Source: an uncultured Oscillospiraceae bacterium (lineage in GTDB: Bacteria; Bacillota; Clostridia; Oscillospirales; Oscillospiraceae). Taken from it: 62,209 nucleotides of DNA. The notes beneath the pieces are model-generated. The model saw nothing but the letters and a program-made list of their open reading frames with translations, ran no database searches and had not been told where the DNA came from. Positions 1 to 8,853 of this stretch are shown here, one piece after another. The DNA lies in contig CANQSJ010000011.1 of NCBI GenBank assembly GCA_947626495.1, forward strand, positions 1 through 62,209, given 5' to 3'. Positions within the stretch are counted from its first letter, which is position 1; every line of letters begins with the position of its first letter. A program made the position numbers and the translations under genes.

Positions 1-364
1 CCAGGGCCAGGGCCGCCGCCTTGGAATAGGCCCGCACCAGCCCGCCGCTGCCCAGCAGCGTGCCGCCGAAGTACCGGGTCACCACGCACAGCGCGCCGGT
101 AAGGTCCGCCCCCTTCAGCACCGCCGCCATGGGCCCGCCGGCGGTGCCCCCCGGCTCCCCGTCGTCGGACCAGCGGCAGGACCCGTCCGGCAGCACCCAG
201 GCCCAGCAGTGGTGCCGGGCGTCGGGATATTTCTTCTTCACCTGGGCGAGGCACTGCTTCGCCTGCTCCTCGCCGGCCACGGGGAACAGCTCCCCGATGA
301 ACCGGGAGCGCTTTTCCTCGTAAGTGCCGGTGCCGTATCCCGCCGGCCGCATCCGCTCACCCAT
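1..364 (-). CDS. YigZ/IMPACT family protein (3' end cut by window)
   Basis: About 121 N-terminal codons are visible and the gene runs off the left edge. The translation starts MGERMRPAGYGTGTYEEKRS and continues with the YigZ/IMPACT block, including the runs WSDDGEPGGTAGGPM and VVTRYFGGTLLGSGGLVRAY, which are diagnostic of UPF0029. The family is conserved but its biochemical role in bacteria is not settled; the eukaryotic relative IMPACT acts in translational control through GCN1. The start was chosen at the ATG that overlaps the hflX stop by 8 nt, so the gene is the last visible member of the minus-strand operon and is probably translationally coupled to hflX. Family identity is firm; function is not. 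Confidence 0.9.
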   Translation of the reverse strand, partial: MGERMRPAGYGTGTYEEKRSRFIGELFPVAGEEQAKQCLAQVKKKYPDARHHCWAWVLPDGSCRWSDDGEPGGTAGGPMAAVLKGADLTGALCVVTRYFGGTLLGSGGLVRAYSKAAALAL

Positions 365-1565
365 GGGCCACCTCATAAGGGCGCAGGCTCTCCCGCAGCC
401 CCGGCCGCACCACCGCCGTGGCCTGGATGCTGTCCTCGGCGTAATCCACGCTGAGGAGGTTGGCCTCCCGGCGCAGCCGCTCCACCAGGGCGGACTTGTC
501 GTAGGGGATGGCCAGTTCCATCCGGGTCAGCTCACCGGAGAGCTTCCGGCCGATGGCATACAGCAGCGTGCCCGTGCCCTCCCCGGTCCGGGCGCACACG
601 CACACCTCGTCCTCCCCGGACGGCAGGCGGCCGAAGTAGGCGTCGCACTTGTTATAGACCTTCAGACAGGGGGTCTGTCCCGCCCCCAGCCGCACGATCA
701 GGTCCTCCACCACCCGCACCTGGGTCTCCCAGTCCGGGTCGGAGATGTCGATCACGTGCAGCAGCAGATCCGCGTAAGCCAGCTCCTCCAGCGTGGCCTT
801 GAAGGCGTCCACCAGCTCCGTGGGCAGCTTGCGGATAAAGCCCACCGTGTCGCTGAGGAGGGCCTGGCCGCCCTCCGCCAGATCCAGCCGCCGGGTGGTG
901 GTGTCCAGGGTGTCGAACAGCCGGTCCCCGGTGTGGATGCTGCCGCCGGTGAGGGTGTTGAGCAGGGTGGATTTGCCCGCGTTGGTATAGCCCACCAGGG
1001 CCACCACCGGCACGGCGTTGCGCTCCCGCTGCCGCCGCTGGGTGCCCCGGACCCGGCGCACCTGCTCCAGCTCCTCCGCCAGCTTCTGGATGCGCCGGCG
1101 GATGTGCCGCCGGTCGGTCTCCAGCTGGGTCTCGCCGGGGCCGCGGGTGCCGATGGGGGCGGATGTGCCCGCCTGGCGCTTTAAGTGGGTCCACATGCCG
1201 GTGAGCCGGGGCAGCAGATACCGGTACTGGGCCAGCTCCACCTGCAGCTTGCCCTCCCGGGTACGGGCCCGCTGGGCGAAGATGTCCAGGATGAGCCCCG
1301 TCCGGTCCAGCACCCGCACCCCCAGTTCCTCCTCCAGCACCCGGGCCTGGGAGGGGGTGAGGTCGTTGTCAAACACCGCCAGGTCGCAGGCCTGGCCCGC
1401 CACCAGGTCCTTCAGCTCCCGGACCTTGCCCGGGCCCAGAAAGCTGCGGGGGTCCGGCTTGTCCCGGGTCTGCAGCAGGGTGCACACCGGCTCCGCCCCG
1501 GCGGTCTCCGTCAGCCGCCACAGCTCGTCCATGCTCACATCGCCGCTGCGCTCCGAGATATCCAT
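357..1565 (-). CDS. hflX: GTPase HflX
   Basis: HflX is a ribosome-associated GTPase that splits stalled or hibernating 70S ribosomes. The 402-residue product from the first ATG shows the HflX-specific RGPGETQLE motif (about 141-149), G1 GYTNAGKS (192-199), G3 DTVGF (239-243) and G4 NKCD (305-308). The ATG at 1565 looks too far downstream. The reading frame continues 20 codons upstream with a typical HflX N-terminus (KKERAALAGLAAAS), starting at an ATA codon (1625-1623) that lies 8 nt after a strong AAGGAG and just after an in-frame TAA. No ATG, GTG or TTG exists in that interval, so the true protein may begin at 1625 on ATA. It lies 17 nt (to that ATA) downstream of corA and overlaps the YigZ-like gene. 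Confidence 0.95.
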   Translation of the reverse strand: MDISERSGDVSMDELWRLTETAGAEPVCTLLQTRDKPDPRSFLGPGKVRELKDLVAGQACDLAVFDNDLTPSQARVLEEELGVRVLDRTGLILDIFAQRARTREGKLQVELAQYRYLLPRLTGMWTHLKRQAGTSAPIGTRGPGETQLETDRRHIRRRIQKLAEELEQVRRVRGTQRRQRERNAVPVVALVGYTNAGKSTLLNTLTGGSIHTGDRLFDTLDTTTRRLDLAEGGQALLSDTVGFIRKLPTELVDAFKATLEELAYADLLLHVIDISDPDWETQVRVVEDLIVRLGAGQTPCLKVYNKCDAYFGRLPSGEDEVCVCARTGEGTGTLLYAIGRKLSGELTRMELAIPYDKSALVERLRREANLLSVDYAEDSIQATAVVRPGLRESLRPYEVAHG

Positions 1566-1642
1566 GCTGGCGGCCGCCAGTCCCGCCAGCGCCGCCCGTT
1601 CTTTTTTTACCGTCGTGTCCTGTATGGCCGTATCTCCTTATG

Positions 1643-2554
1643 TCAAAGCATTTTCTTTTTCTTGAAATAGATGATCTCCGCCGTGACCACCGCCACGGCC
1701 AACACCGCCACGGCGGCATATCCGTACCGCCAGCGCAGCTCCGGCATGTAGGCGAAGTTCATGCCGTACCAGCCGGTGAGCAGCGTCAGGGGCAGAAACA
1801 GGGTGGTCACCACCGTGAGGATGCTCATGGTCCGGTTCTGCCGGGCGTCCTGCTTGGTCTGGTAGATGTCCCGCAGCTGGGCGGCATACTCCCGCAGCAG
1901 ACCCACATACCGCTGCAGCCGGCCCATGCGGCTCACGTAGCTCTGCCAGGGAGCGGCGGTGCGCACCAGCCGTCCGCCGTCCTCCGCCGCCGCGGCCATC
2001 AGCTCCCCCAGGGCGCTCATCTGCTCGTAGTGGGCGTTCAGCTCGCTGAGCCGCTTCCGGCACTGCATCAGCGCCTCGAACACCTGCACGGGGGCGTCGT
2101 CCAGAACGGCCTGCTCCAGCCGGTCCATCTGCTCCTCGATGTGCTGCAGATAGAGCACGTCGTCCTCCGCCGTCATCTCCAAAAACAGCAGCAGCACCCG
2201 GTCCGGGGCCGTGTGCTCCCCCAGCCGCTCCTTGAGCTGGCCCGGCAGGGCCTTGAGACTGCCGGCGCTCTCGATGAGCGTCAGCCGGTCCGGCTCCAGG
2301 TAGAACCCCAGCGCCAGATGGGCGGCGGCCGTCTCGCCCTTGGGCGGGATGCGCAGCACCCCCTGGATGCCCTGGGCAAAGGCCTCCCCCTTGCTGTAGC
2401 GGATGGAGCCCAGGCTGTGGAGCATCTGCTTCTGGCGGAAATACCCCTCCGCCTGCCGAAACTCCTCCGCCGACATGATGCGCAGACGGGGGCCGTCCCC
2501 GCCGGCCGCCCCCGCCGGGGAGAGCCCCCTGCTGCCGATCAGATATTCCAGCAT
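1643..2554 (-). CDS. corA: CorA family divalent cation transporter
   Basis: A 303-residue CorA-type Mg2+ (or Co2+/Ni2+) channel of the cytoplasmic membrane. The signature GMN of the pore loop is seen as WYGMNF near residue 264, after the first C-terminal transmembrane helix. A second helix (YAAVAVLAVAVVTAEIIYF) and a lysine-rich tail follow. The long N-terminal region is charged and helical, as expected for the cytoplasmic funnel. A GAGGAGGTAGGGGAT ribosome binding region precedes the ATG, 16 nt after the dnaE stop, so it belongs to the dnaE transcript. Substrate preference cannot be read from the sequence. Confidence 0.93.
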   Translation of the reverse strand: MLEYLIGSRGLSPAGAAGGDGPRLRIMSAEEFRQAEGYFRQKQMLHSLGSIRYSKGEAFAQGIQGVLRIPPKGETAAAHLALGFYLEPDRLTLIESAGSLKALPGQLKERLGEHTAPDRVLLLFLEMTAEDDVLYLQHIEEQMDRLEQAVLDDAPVQVFEALMQCRKRLSELNAHYEQMSALGELMAAAAEDGGRLVRTAAPWQSYVSRMGRLQRYVGLLREYAAQLRDIYQTKQDARQNRTMSILTVVTTLFLPLTLLTGWYGMNFAYMPELRWRYGYAAVAVLAVAVVTAEIIYFKKKKML

Positions 2555-2570
2555 ATCCCCTACCTCCTCG

Positions 2571-5500
2571 CTATTTGACCACCACGTTCTGCTCTCCCAG
2601 CAGCTCTTGCAGCTCCCGGATGAGGGCGTCGTGGATCACGCACTTGGCGCCCAGGCGCTTTTTCGTATCGGTGAAATAGACCACCAGGGACTCTGTGCCC
2701 GGGAACATGGTCAGCAGCAGCTCGATCCGGTGAAAGAGGGGGTCGTCCCGGCCGGGCAGCCGCACCCACAGGGTTTTCCCCGCCGGCGCGCCCCGGTCCG
2801 GAGTCTGGGGCGGGGGTGTCTGCTGGCCGGCGTAGCCGCCGTCCCGGGCGGCGTTTTTGATGGAGGCGACGGCGCTGTCCGTCAGCCCCTCCAGGGGATA
2901 GACCGCGTCCAGCATCAGCTGGGGGTCCTTCTCGTCCCGGACGGAGATGCGCCCGGCGCAGCAGACCGCCGTGCCCTCCGTCAGATAGCTGCCGCCCTGG
3001 TCCAGGGCCCGCTGGAAGGCGATGAGCTCCATGGAGCCGGAGTCGTCCTCCAGCGTGGCGGTGCACATGAGGGTGTTGTTTTTGGTGGTACGGGTCCGGG
3101 CGGCGGACACGATGCCCGCCAGGATGACGCGCTGGCCGTCCCGGAACCGGCCGGGGCCCTCCTCGCCGGCGAAGTCCTCCAGGATGGCGCCCATGGAGGC
3201 GGCCCCCAGCTTTTCCACGGTGTCCCGGTAGCTGTGCATGGGGTGGCCGGTGAGATACAGCCCCGTGGTCTGCCGCTCCATCTCCATCTTCTCCATGGGG
3301 GTGAACTCCTCCACGTCCGGCAGCTCCAGGGTGGAGACGGGCTCGTCCTCGTCCATGGAGAACAGGTCGAACTGCCCGGCCAGATTCTTCCGCCCGGCGG
3401 AGCTGACCCCGTCCAGGACCTTGTCCAGCACCTGCAGCAGCGCCTTGCGCTTATAGCCCAGGGAGTCGAAGGCCCCCGCCTGGATCAGGCTCTCCACCGG
3501 CCGGCGGTTCAGCTCCTTGCCGTACATCCGCCGGCAGAACTCGTCGAAGGCCGCGAAGGGGCCGGACTCGGCCCGCTCCGCCATCAGCTGGTGGACGAAT
3601 CCCTGGCCCACGCCCTTCACCGCCGCCAGGCCGAAACGGATGTTCCCGCCGGCCACGGTGAAGTCCGCGTCGGACTCGTTCACGTCCGGGGGCAGCAGCT
3701 CGATGCCCAGCTTCCGGCACTCGCCGATGTACTCCGCCACCTTGCCGGCGCTGTCCAGCACGCTGGTGAGCAGCGCCGCCATATATTCCCGGGGCCAGTG
3801 GCACTTCATCCACGCCGTGCGGTAGGCCACCACGGCGTAGCACACCGCGTGGGCCTTGTTGAAGGCGTAGGAGGCGAAGTCCAGGATCTCGTCGTAGATG
3901 CTGTTGGCCACGTCCTCGCTGACGCCGTTGGCGAGACAGCCGGGGATGTTCCGCTCCGCGTCGCCGTAGACGAAGGCCTTGCGCTCGGCGTCGATGACCG
4001 CGTGCTTTTTCTTGGACATGGCCCGGCGGATCATGTCCGCCTGGCCCAGGGAGAAGCCCGCCAGGCGCTGGAAGATGCTGATGACCTGCTCCTGGTAGAC
4101 GATGCAGCCGTAGGTCACGTCCAGGATGGGCCGCAGCAGCTCGTGCTTGTAGGTCACCCGCTCGGGATGGGCGGCGCACTCCAGAAACCGGGGGATGGAC
4201 TCCATGGGGCCGGGCCGGTACAGGGCGATGACGGCGGTGATGTCCTCGATGGACTTGGGCCGCAGCCCCACGCACACGCCGGTCATGCCCACGGATTCCA
4301 GCTGGAACACCCCGCTGGTCTTGCCGTCGGTGAGCATCTGGAAGGTCTCCGGGTCGTCCTCCGGGACCTTGTCCACCCGGAAGTCCGGCTCCACCCGGCG
4401 CACCAGCTCCTCCGCGTCCTTCAGTACCGTCAGGTTCCGCAGGCCCAGAAAGTCCATCTTCAGCAGGCCCAGCTGCTCCAGGGTCACCATGTCGAACTGG
4501 CAGACGATGGACTCGTCGTTCCGGGCCAGGGGCACATAGTCGGTGAGGGGCCTGGCGGTGATGACCACGCCGGCGGCGTGGGTGGAGGCGTGACGGGGCA
4601 TGCCCTCCAGGGCCCGGGCCGTGTCCACCAGGTCGTGGATCTTCTCGTCGGCGTCGTACATCTCCTTCAGGGGCTTGGAAAGGCGCAGCGCCTCGTCCAG
4701 GGTCATGCCCAGGGAGAAGGGGACGTTTTTTGCCACCGCGTCCGTCTCGGCGTAGCCCACGCCCAGCACCCGGCCCACGTCCCGGATGGCCGCCCGGGCG
4801 GCCATGGTGCCGAAGGTGACGATCTGGGCCACGTGGTCCGCGCCGTACTTGCGGGACACGTAGTCGATCACCTCGCCCCGGCGGCGGACGCAGAAGTCCA
4901 TGTCGATGTCCGGCATGGTGACCCGCTCGGGGTTCAGAAACCGCTCGAAGAAGAGCTTGTACTTGATGGGGTCCACGTCGGTGATGTGCAGGGTGTAGCT
5001 GACGATGGACCCGGCGCCGGAGCCGCGCCCCGGCCCCACCGGGATGTCGTGGCCCTTGGCGAAGGCGATGAAGTCCCAGACGATGAGGAAGTAGTCCACG
5101 AACCCCATCTGGTTTATCACGCCCAGCTCGTAGTCCAGCCGGTCGGCCAGGTCCTTCCCGTAGCCGGGATAGCGCTCCGCCAGGCCCTGATAACAAAGCT
5201 TTTTCAGATAGGCGAAGCTGTCCGTCTCCCCCTCCGGCAGCTGGAATTGAGGCAGGTGATAGTGGCCGAACTCGAAGTCGAAATCGCACATTTCGGCGAT
5301 CTTCACCGTGTTGTCATAAGCCTCGGGGAAGTCGGGGAACAGCGCGCGCATCTCCTCCTCGGATTTGAGGTACAGCTCCGTGCTCTCAAACTTCATCCGG
5401 TCCGGGTCGTCCACGGTCTTGCCCGTCTGCACGCACATGAGCACGTCCTGGATGTGGGCGTCCTCCCGGCGCAGATAGTGGGCGTCGTTGGTGACCGCCA

Positions 5501-6098
5501 GGGGGATGCCGGTCTCGTTGTGGATGCGGATGAGCCCCTGGGCGGCCCGGCGCTCGTCGGGGATGCCGTGGTCCTGCAGCTCCAGATAAAAGCTGCCCCG
5601 GCCGAAAAGCGCATCCAGCTCCAGGGCCCGGGCCTTGGCGGCTTCGTACTGGCCCTGGACGATCTTCTGCTGGATGTCTCCCGCCAGACACCCGGACAGG
5701 CAGATCAGCCCCTCCGCGTGCTCATGCAGCAGGGGCCAGTCGATGCGAGGGCGGATGTAAAAGCCGTTTACGAAGCCCTCCGACACCAGCGCGCACAGAT
5801 TGTGGTAACCGGTCTCGTTTTTGCACAGCAGGATCAGGTGGGAGTAGTTGTTGTCCAGGCCGTATTCCTTGTCGGCGCGGCCCCGGGGGGCCACGTACAC
5901 CTCGCAGCCGATGACGGGCTTCACGTCCGCCTCCCGGCAGGCCCGGTAAAAGTCCACCACGCCGTACATCACCCCGTGGTCGGTGATGGCAAGGGCGTCC
6001 TGGCCCATCTCCTTGGCCCGCTTCGCCAGTTCCTTGATGCGGCAGGCGCCGTCCAGGAGGCTGTATTCGCTGTGGACATGCAGATGAACGAATGCCAT
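2571..6098 (-). CDS. dnaE: DNA polymerase III subunit alpha
   Basis: The 1175-residue product is a DnaE1-type replicative polymerase alpha subunit. An N-terminal PHP domain begins HLHVHSEYSLLDG (5-17). The palm has GPGRGSGAGS (355-364) and the catalytic PDIDMDF (396-402, two of the three carboxylates). A KMDFLGLRNL block near the third carboxylate follows, then helix-hairpin-helix and OB-fold regions. The length matches DnaE1 and there is no PolC-type internal exonuclease. The start has AAGGAG upstream, 5 nt after the whiA stop. The gene sits between whiA and corA on the minus strand, an arrangement seen in other Clostridia. Confidence 0.97.
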   Translation of the reverse strand: MAFVHLHVHSEYSLLDGACRIKELAKRAKEMGQDALAITDHGVMYGVVDFYRACREADVKPVIGCEVYVAPRGRADKEYGLDNNYSHLILLCKNETGYHNLCALVSEGFVNGFYIRPRIDWPLLHEHAEGLICLSGCLAGDIQQKIVQGQYEAAKARALELDALFGRGSFYLELQDHGIPDERRAAQGLIRIHNETGIPLAVTNDAHYLRREDAHIQDVLMCVQTGKTVDDPDRMKFESTELYLKSEEEMRALFPDFPEAYDNTVKIAEMCDFDFEFGHYHLPQFQLPEGETDSFAYLKKLCYQGLAERYPGYGKDLADRLDYELGVINQMGFVDYFLIVWDFIAFAKGHDIPVGPGRGSGAGSIVSYTLHITDVDPIKYKLFFERFLNPERVTMPDIDMDFCVRRRGEVIDYVSRKYGADHVAQIVTFGTMAARAAIRDVGRVLGVGYAETDAVAKNVPFSLGMTLDEALRLSKPLKEMYDADEKIHDLVDTARALEGMPRHASTHAAGVVITARPLTDYVPLARNDESIVCQFDMVTLEQLGLLKMDFLGLRNLTVLKDAEELVRRVEPDFRVDKVPEDDPETFQMLTDGKTSGVFQLESVGMTGVCVGLRPKSIEDITAVIALYRPGPMESIPRFLECAAHPERVTYKHELLRPILDVTYGCIVYQEQVISIFQRLAGFSLGQADMIRRAMSKKKHAVIDAERKAFVYGDAERNIPGCLANGVSEDVANSIYDEILDFASYAFNKAHAVCYAVVAYRTAWMKCHWPREYMAALLTSVLDSAGKVAEYIGECRKLGIELLPPDVNESDADFTVAGGNIRFGLAAVKGVGQGFVHQLMAERAESGPFAAFDEFCRRMYGKELNRRPVESLIQAGAFDSLGYKRKALLQVLDKVLDGVSSAGRKNLAGQFDLFSMDEDEPVSTLELPDVEEFTPMEKMEMERQTTGLYLTGHPMHSYRDTVEKLGAASMGAILEDFAGEEGPGRFRDGQRVILAGIVSAARTRTTKNNTLMCTATLEDDSGSMELIAFQRALDQGGSYLTEGTAVCCAGRISVRDEKDPQLMLDAVYPLEGLTDSAVASIKNAARDGGYAGQQTPPPQTPDRGAPAGKTLWVRLPGRDDPLFHRIELLLTMFPGTESLVVYFTDTKKRLGAKCVIHDALIRELQELLGEQNVVVK

Positions 6099-6103
6099 GA
6101 TGG

Positions 6104-7006
6104 TTACTCCTTGTTCTCCCGGCCCAGCTCCGTCAGCTTCCGCAGCCGGTGGCTCATGCAGCTTTTCGACACGGGGGGCTGGGCCAGCAGGGCCAGATCC
6201 GACAGGCTGCAGGAGGGGTTGGCGATGCGCAGCAGCGCCGCATCCTGAAGCGCCGGGGGCAGGCTGTCCAGCCCGGGTCCGGCCTCGATGGCCCGGATGG
6301 CGGCCAGCTGTTCCGCCGCCGCGTCGGTGATCTTGTCGGCGTTGGCCATGTCGCAGTTGGTGATGCGGTTCATGGCGTTGGCCATGTGCTTTTCCACCTT
6401 GGCCTGCATGATGCCCATGGCGGAGACGCCGGCGCCCATGGTGGTGAGCAGGTCCTCAATGGCGCCGCTCTTTTTAAAATAGGTGATCCAGCTCCGCCCC
6501 CGGACGGCCTCCCGGGGCTCGAAGCCCATCTCCTGCAGGATTGCCCGCAGCTCCCGGCACACGCTCTCGTGGCCGGTGGCCAGTTCCAGGTGATAGCCCC
6601 GGGACGGGTCGGTGACGCTGCCGCCGGCCAGGAACGCCCCCCGCAGGAAGGCCACCCGGTCGCAGTCGGACTCCACCACCGCCAGATTGATGTGGTGGAC
6701 CAGGGTCCGGCCCGGGTCATAGCCGAAGGCGTCAAAGATGGTCCGGAGCTTGTCCGGGTCGGTGATGAGGAAGGAGCGCTTGCCGCTCTTCTCCGCCGGC
6801 GCAGCGTCCAGTTCTATCCCGAATGCCCGGCGGAACAGCCGGGGCAGCCGGGCGGCGAAGGCGTCGTTGGCCGTCATGATCCGGATCAGCCGGGGGGTGA
6901 AGGTGTTGGCGTACAGCAGCACCCCGTAGGCCTCCGCCAGGGCGCAGCACTTCTTGCCCGGATTCTCCCGGCACAGTTCGGTTTTTACATCCGCAGAAAA
7001 GCTCAT
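6104..7006 (-). CDS. whiA: DNA-binding protein WhiA
   Basis: WhiA proteins combine a LAGLIDADG-homing-endonuclease-like N-terminal domain with a C-terminal helix-turn-helix. In Actinobacteria they control sporulation septation; in Firmicutes they influence division and chromosome segregation. The 300-residue product begins MSFSADVKTELCRENPGKKC, typical of the family. It ends in an HTH-like region (PSCSLSDLALLAQPPVSKSC, then MSHRLRKLTEL). The gene directly follows yvcK (TGA-T-ATG), the standard rapZ-yvcK-whiA order, so co-transcription is very likely. No key residue appears missing. Confidence 0.96.
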   Translation of the reverse strand: MSFSADVKTELCRENPGKKCCALAEAYGVLLYANTFTPRLIRIMTANDAFAARLPRLFRRAFGIELDAAPAEKSGKRSFLITDPDKLRTIFDAFGYDPGRTLVHHINLAVVESDCDRVAFLRGAFLAGGSVTDPSRGYHLELATGHESVCRELRAILQEMGFEPREAVRGRSWITYFKKSGAIEDLLTTMGAGVSAMGIMQAKVEKHMANAMNRITNCDMANADKITDAAAEQLAAIRAIEAGPGLDSLPPALQDAALLRIANPSCSLSDLALLAQPPVSKSCMSHRLRKLTELGRENKE

Positions 7007-7007
7007 A

Positions 7008-7997
7008 TCAGTACGTTCTCGTCTCCGCCCGGCTGTGATAGAGATCCATCAGCGCGTCCGCCAGGGCCGTGGGCTCGTGTCGCACCAGTCCGCCGGCCCA
7101 GCTGGCCAGCGGCGCGTACACCGGCTCCACGCCCAGCTGCCGCAGCGCCTGTTCGTCCACCGTCACCGGCGCCACGCCCTCCTTCCGGTAGGCGGGCAGG
7201 ACCGCCTCGTCCACCGGCAGGTCGTTGATGAGCACCCAGTGGAACAGCCCCTGTCCGCCGTGGTCCAGCAGGGCCCGCACGTGGTCGGCGGCGGTATAGC
7301 GCTCCGTCTCCCCGTCCTGAGTCATGATGTTCATCACATATACTTTCACCGCCCGGGAGGCCCGGATGGCCTCGGACACGCCGGCGGTGAGCAGATTGGG
7401 GATCACGCTGGTATAGAGACTGCCCGGCCCCAGCACGATCATGTCCGCCCGGTCCAGGGCCTCCAGCACCGCCGGCAGGGCCGCCGGCCCGGCCGGCTCC
7501 AGACTCACCCGGCGGATCTCCGCGCCGGGGCTGCGCTTGTAGCCGGTGATGCGGCTCTCCCCCCGGATCACCGTCCCGTCGGCAAACTCCGCCCGGAGCA
7601 CCAGATCCTGGTCCGTCACCGGCAGGACCCGGCCTGTGATGGCCAGCAGCTGGCTCAGGGCGGCCACGGCCCCGTCGAAGGAGCCGGAGATGTCGTTCAG
7701 GGCCGCCAGCATCAGATTGCCCAGATTCTGTCCCGCCAGGGACCCCTCGCGGAAGCGGTAGCCCAGCGCCTGCTGCATCACGGGCTCGGCGTTGGCCAGG
7801 GCCAGGATGCAGTTGCGGATGTCCCCCGGCGGGAGCATGCCCAGTTCCCGGCGGAGCACGCCGCTGCCGCCGCCGTCGTCGGTGACGGTGACGATGGCGG
7901 TGAGCCGGTCGGTGCGCGTCTTCAGACCCCGCAGCATGGTGGACAGGCCGGTCCCGCCGCCCACGGCGGCGATCCGGGGCCGCTCGAACCGCCCCAT
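7008..7997 (-). CDS. yvcK: YvcK/CofD-like gluconeogenesis factor
   Basis: A 329-residue member of the YvcK family (CofD-like fold, UDP-sugar binding). In Bacillus it is needed for growth on gluconeogenic carbon sources and for cell-shape control. Sequence signs are the N-terminal GGGTGLSTMLRGLK (about 13-26), VTDDGGGSGVLRRELG, and VLGPGSLYTSVIPNLL in the C-terminal half. It lies 1 nt after rapZ and 1 nt before whiA, so translation is probably coupled. The proximity of hprK and mre-type shape genes elsewhere in the window fits a role linking carbon state to envelope growth, but that is inference from the family. Confidence 0.95.
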   Translation of the reverse strand: MGRFERPRIAAVGGGTGLSTMLRGLKTRTDRLTAIVTVTDDGGGSGVLRRELGMLPPGDIRNCILALANAEPVMQQALGYRFREGSLAGQNLGNLMLAALNDISGSFDGAVAALSQLLAITGRVLPVTDQDLVLRAEFADGTVIRGESRITGYKRSPGAEIRRVSLEPAGPAALPAVLEALDRADMIVLGPGSLYTSVIPNLLTAGVSEAIRASRAVKVYVMNIMTQDGETERYTAADHVRALLDHGGQGLFHWVLINDLPVDEAVLPAYRKEGVAPVTVDEQALRQLGVEPVYAPLASWAGGLVRHEPTALADALMDLYHSRAETRTY

Positions 7998-7998
7998 C

Positions 7999-8853
7999 TC
8001 AGACCCCCAGCTCCCGGTGGCCCACGGTCACCGCCACGCCCCGGTCCTCCAGCTCCCGGGCCAGGGCCGCGGCCATGGCCACGCTCCGGTGCTGGCCGCC
8101 GGTGCAGCCCACCGCCACGGTCAGCTCCGTCCGGTCCGCCTCATAGAGAGGCAGCAGCAGTTCCAGCAGTTCCGTCAGCTTCGTCAGCAGGGCCTGGGCG
8201 TTGCCGTTGCGGAACACGAAATCCGCCACGGGCCCGTCCAGCCCGGTGAGGTGCTGCAGATCCGGCTCATAGAAGGGGTTGGGCAGACACCGCACGTCGA
8301 ACACCAGATCCGCCTCCGGGGGCAGGCCCCGGTGATAGCCGAAGCTGAGCACGTTCACGGTGAAGCGCCGCTCCGACCGCTGCAGGCACTGGCAGATCCG
8401 GGCCCGCAGGGCGTTCAGCGGCTCGGCGTCGGTGCGGATGATGAAGTCCGCCCGGTCCCGCAGGGGGGTGAGGAAGGCCCGCTCCCGCTCAATGGCCTGG
8501 CGGATGCTCTCCCCGGGCCGGCCCAGGGGATGGGGCCGGCGGGATTCCTTGTACCGGCGCAGGAGCGTGGCGGTGTCCGCCTCCAGATAGAGGATGCGCA
8601 CCGCCTCCTCCAGCCCGTCCAGTTCCCGGATGGCCTGGTCCAGCTCCTGGGCGTTCTCCACGCTGCGCACGTCCAGACCCAGGGCCACCCGCTCGAACCG
8701 GCCCTGGCCGGACTGGCACAGGGCGGCGAACCGGCCCAGGAGGGCCGGCGGCAGGTTGTCCACGCAGTAATATCCCAGATCCTCGCAGATGTCCGCGGCC
8801 CGGGATTTCCCCGCGCCGGAAAGGCCGGTGATGACCAGGATCTCCATGCTCAT
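7999..8853 (-). CDS. rapZ: RNase adapter / nucleotide-binding protein RapZ
   Basis: The 284-residue product starts MSMEILVITGLSGAGKS, giving a Walker A at residues 9-16. It has the family C-terminal block with FGYHRGLPPEADLVFDVR and VAVGCTGGQHRSVAMAAALA. RapZ (YvcJ in Bacillus) binds nucleotides; in enteric bacteria it senses glucosamine-6-phosphate and targets GlmZ, while its Firmicute role is less clear. The ATG was placed at 8853 because it overlaps the murB TGA in an ATGA junction after GGGGAGG; the open frame upstream of it is only the antisense-free shadow of murB. Order murB-rapZ-yvcK-whiA supports the identification. Confidence 0.96.
   Translation of the reverse strand: MSMEILVITGLSGAGKSRAADICEDLGYYCVDNLPPALLGRFAALCQSGQGRFERVALGLDVRSVENAQELDQAIRELDGLEEAVRILYLEADTATLLRRYKESRRPHPLGRPGESIRQAIERERAFLTPLRDRADFIIRTDAEPLNALRARICQCLQRSERRFTVNVLSFGYHRGLPPEADLVFDVRCLPNPFYEPDLQHLTGLDGPVADFVFRNGNAQALLTKLTELLELLLPLYEADRTELTVAVGCTGGQHRSVAMAAALARELEDRGVAVTVGHRELGV

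Noticed and set aside
2403-6248. Very long plus-strand open frame (1281 codons) opposite dnaE
   Set aside because: Its translation is rich in H, L, G, Q, P, V and resembles no family. It mirrors the codon pattern of dnaE on the other strand, an expected effect at this GC content. It has no ribosome binding site.
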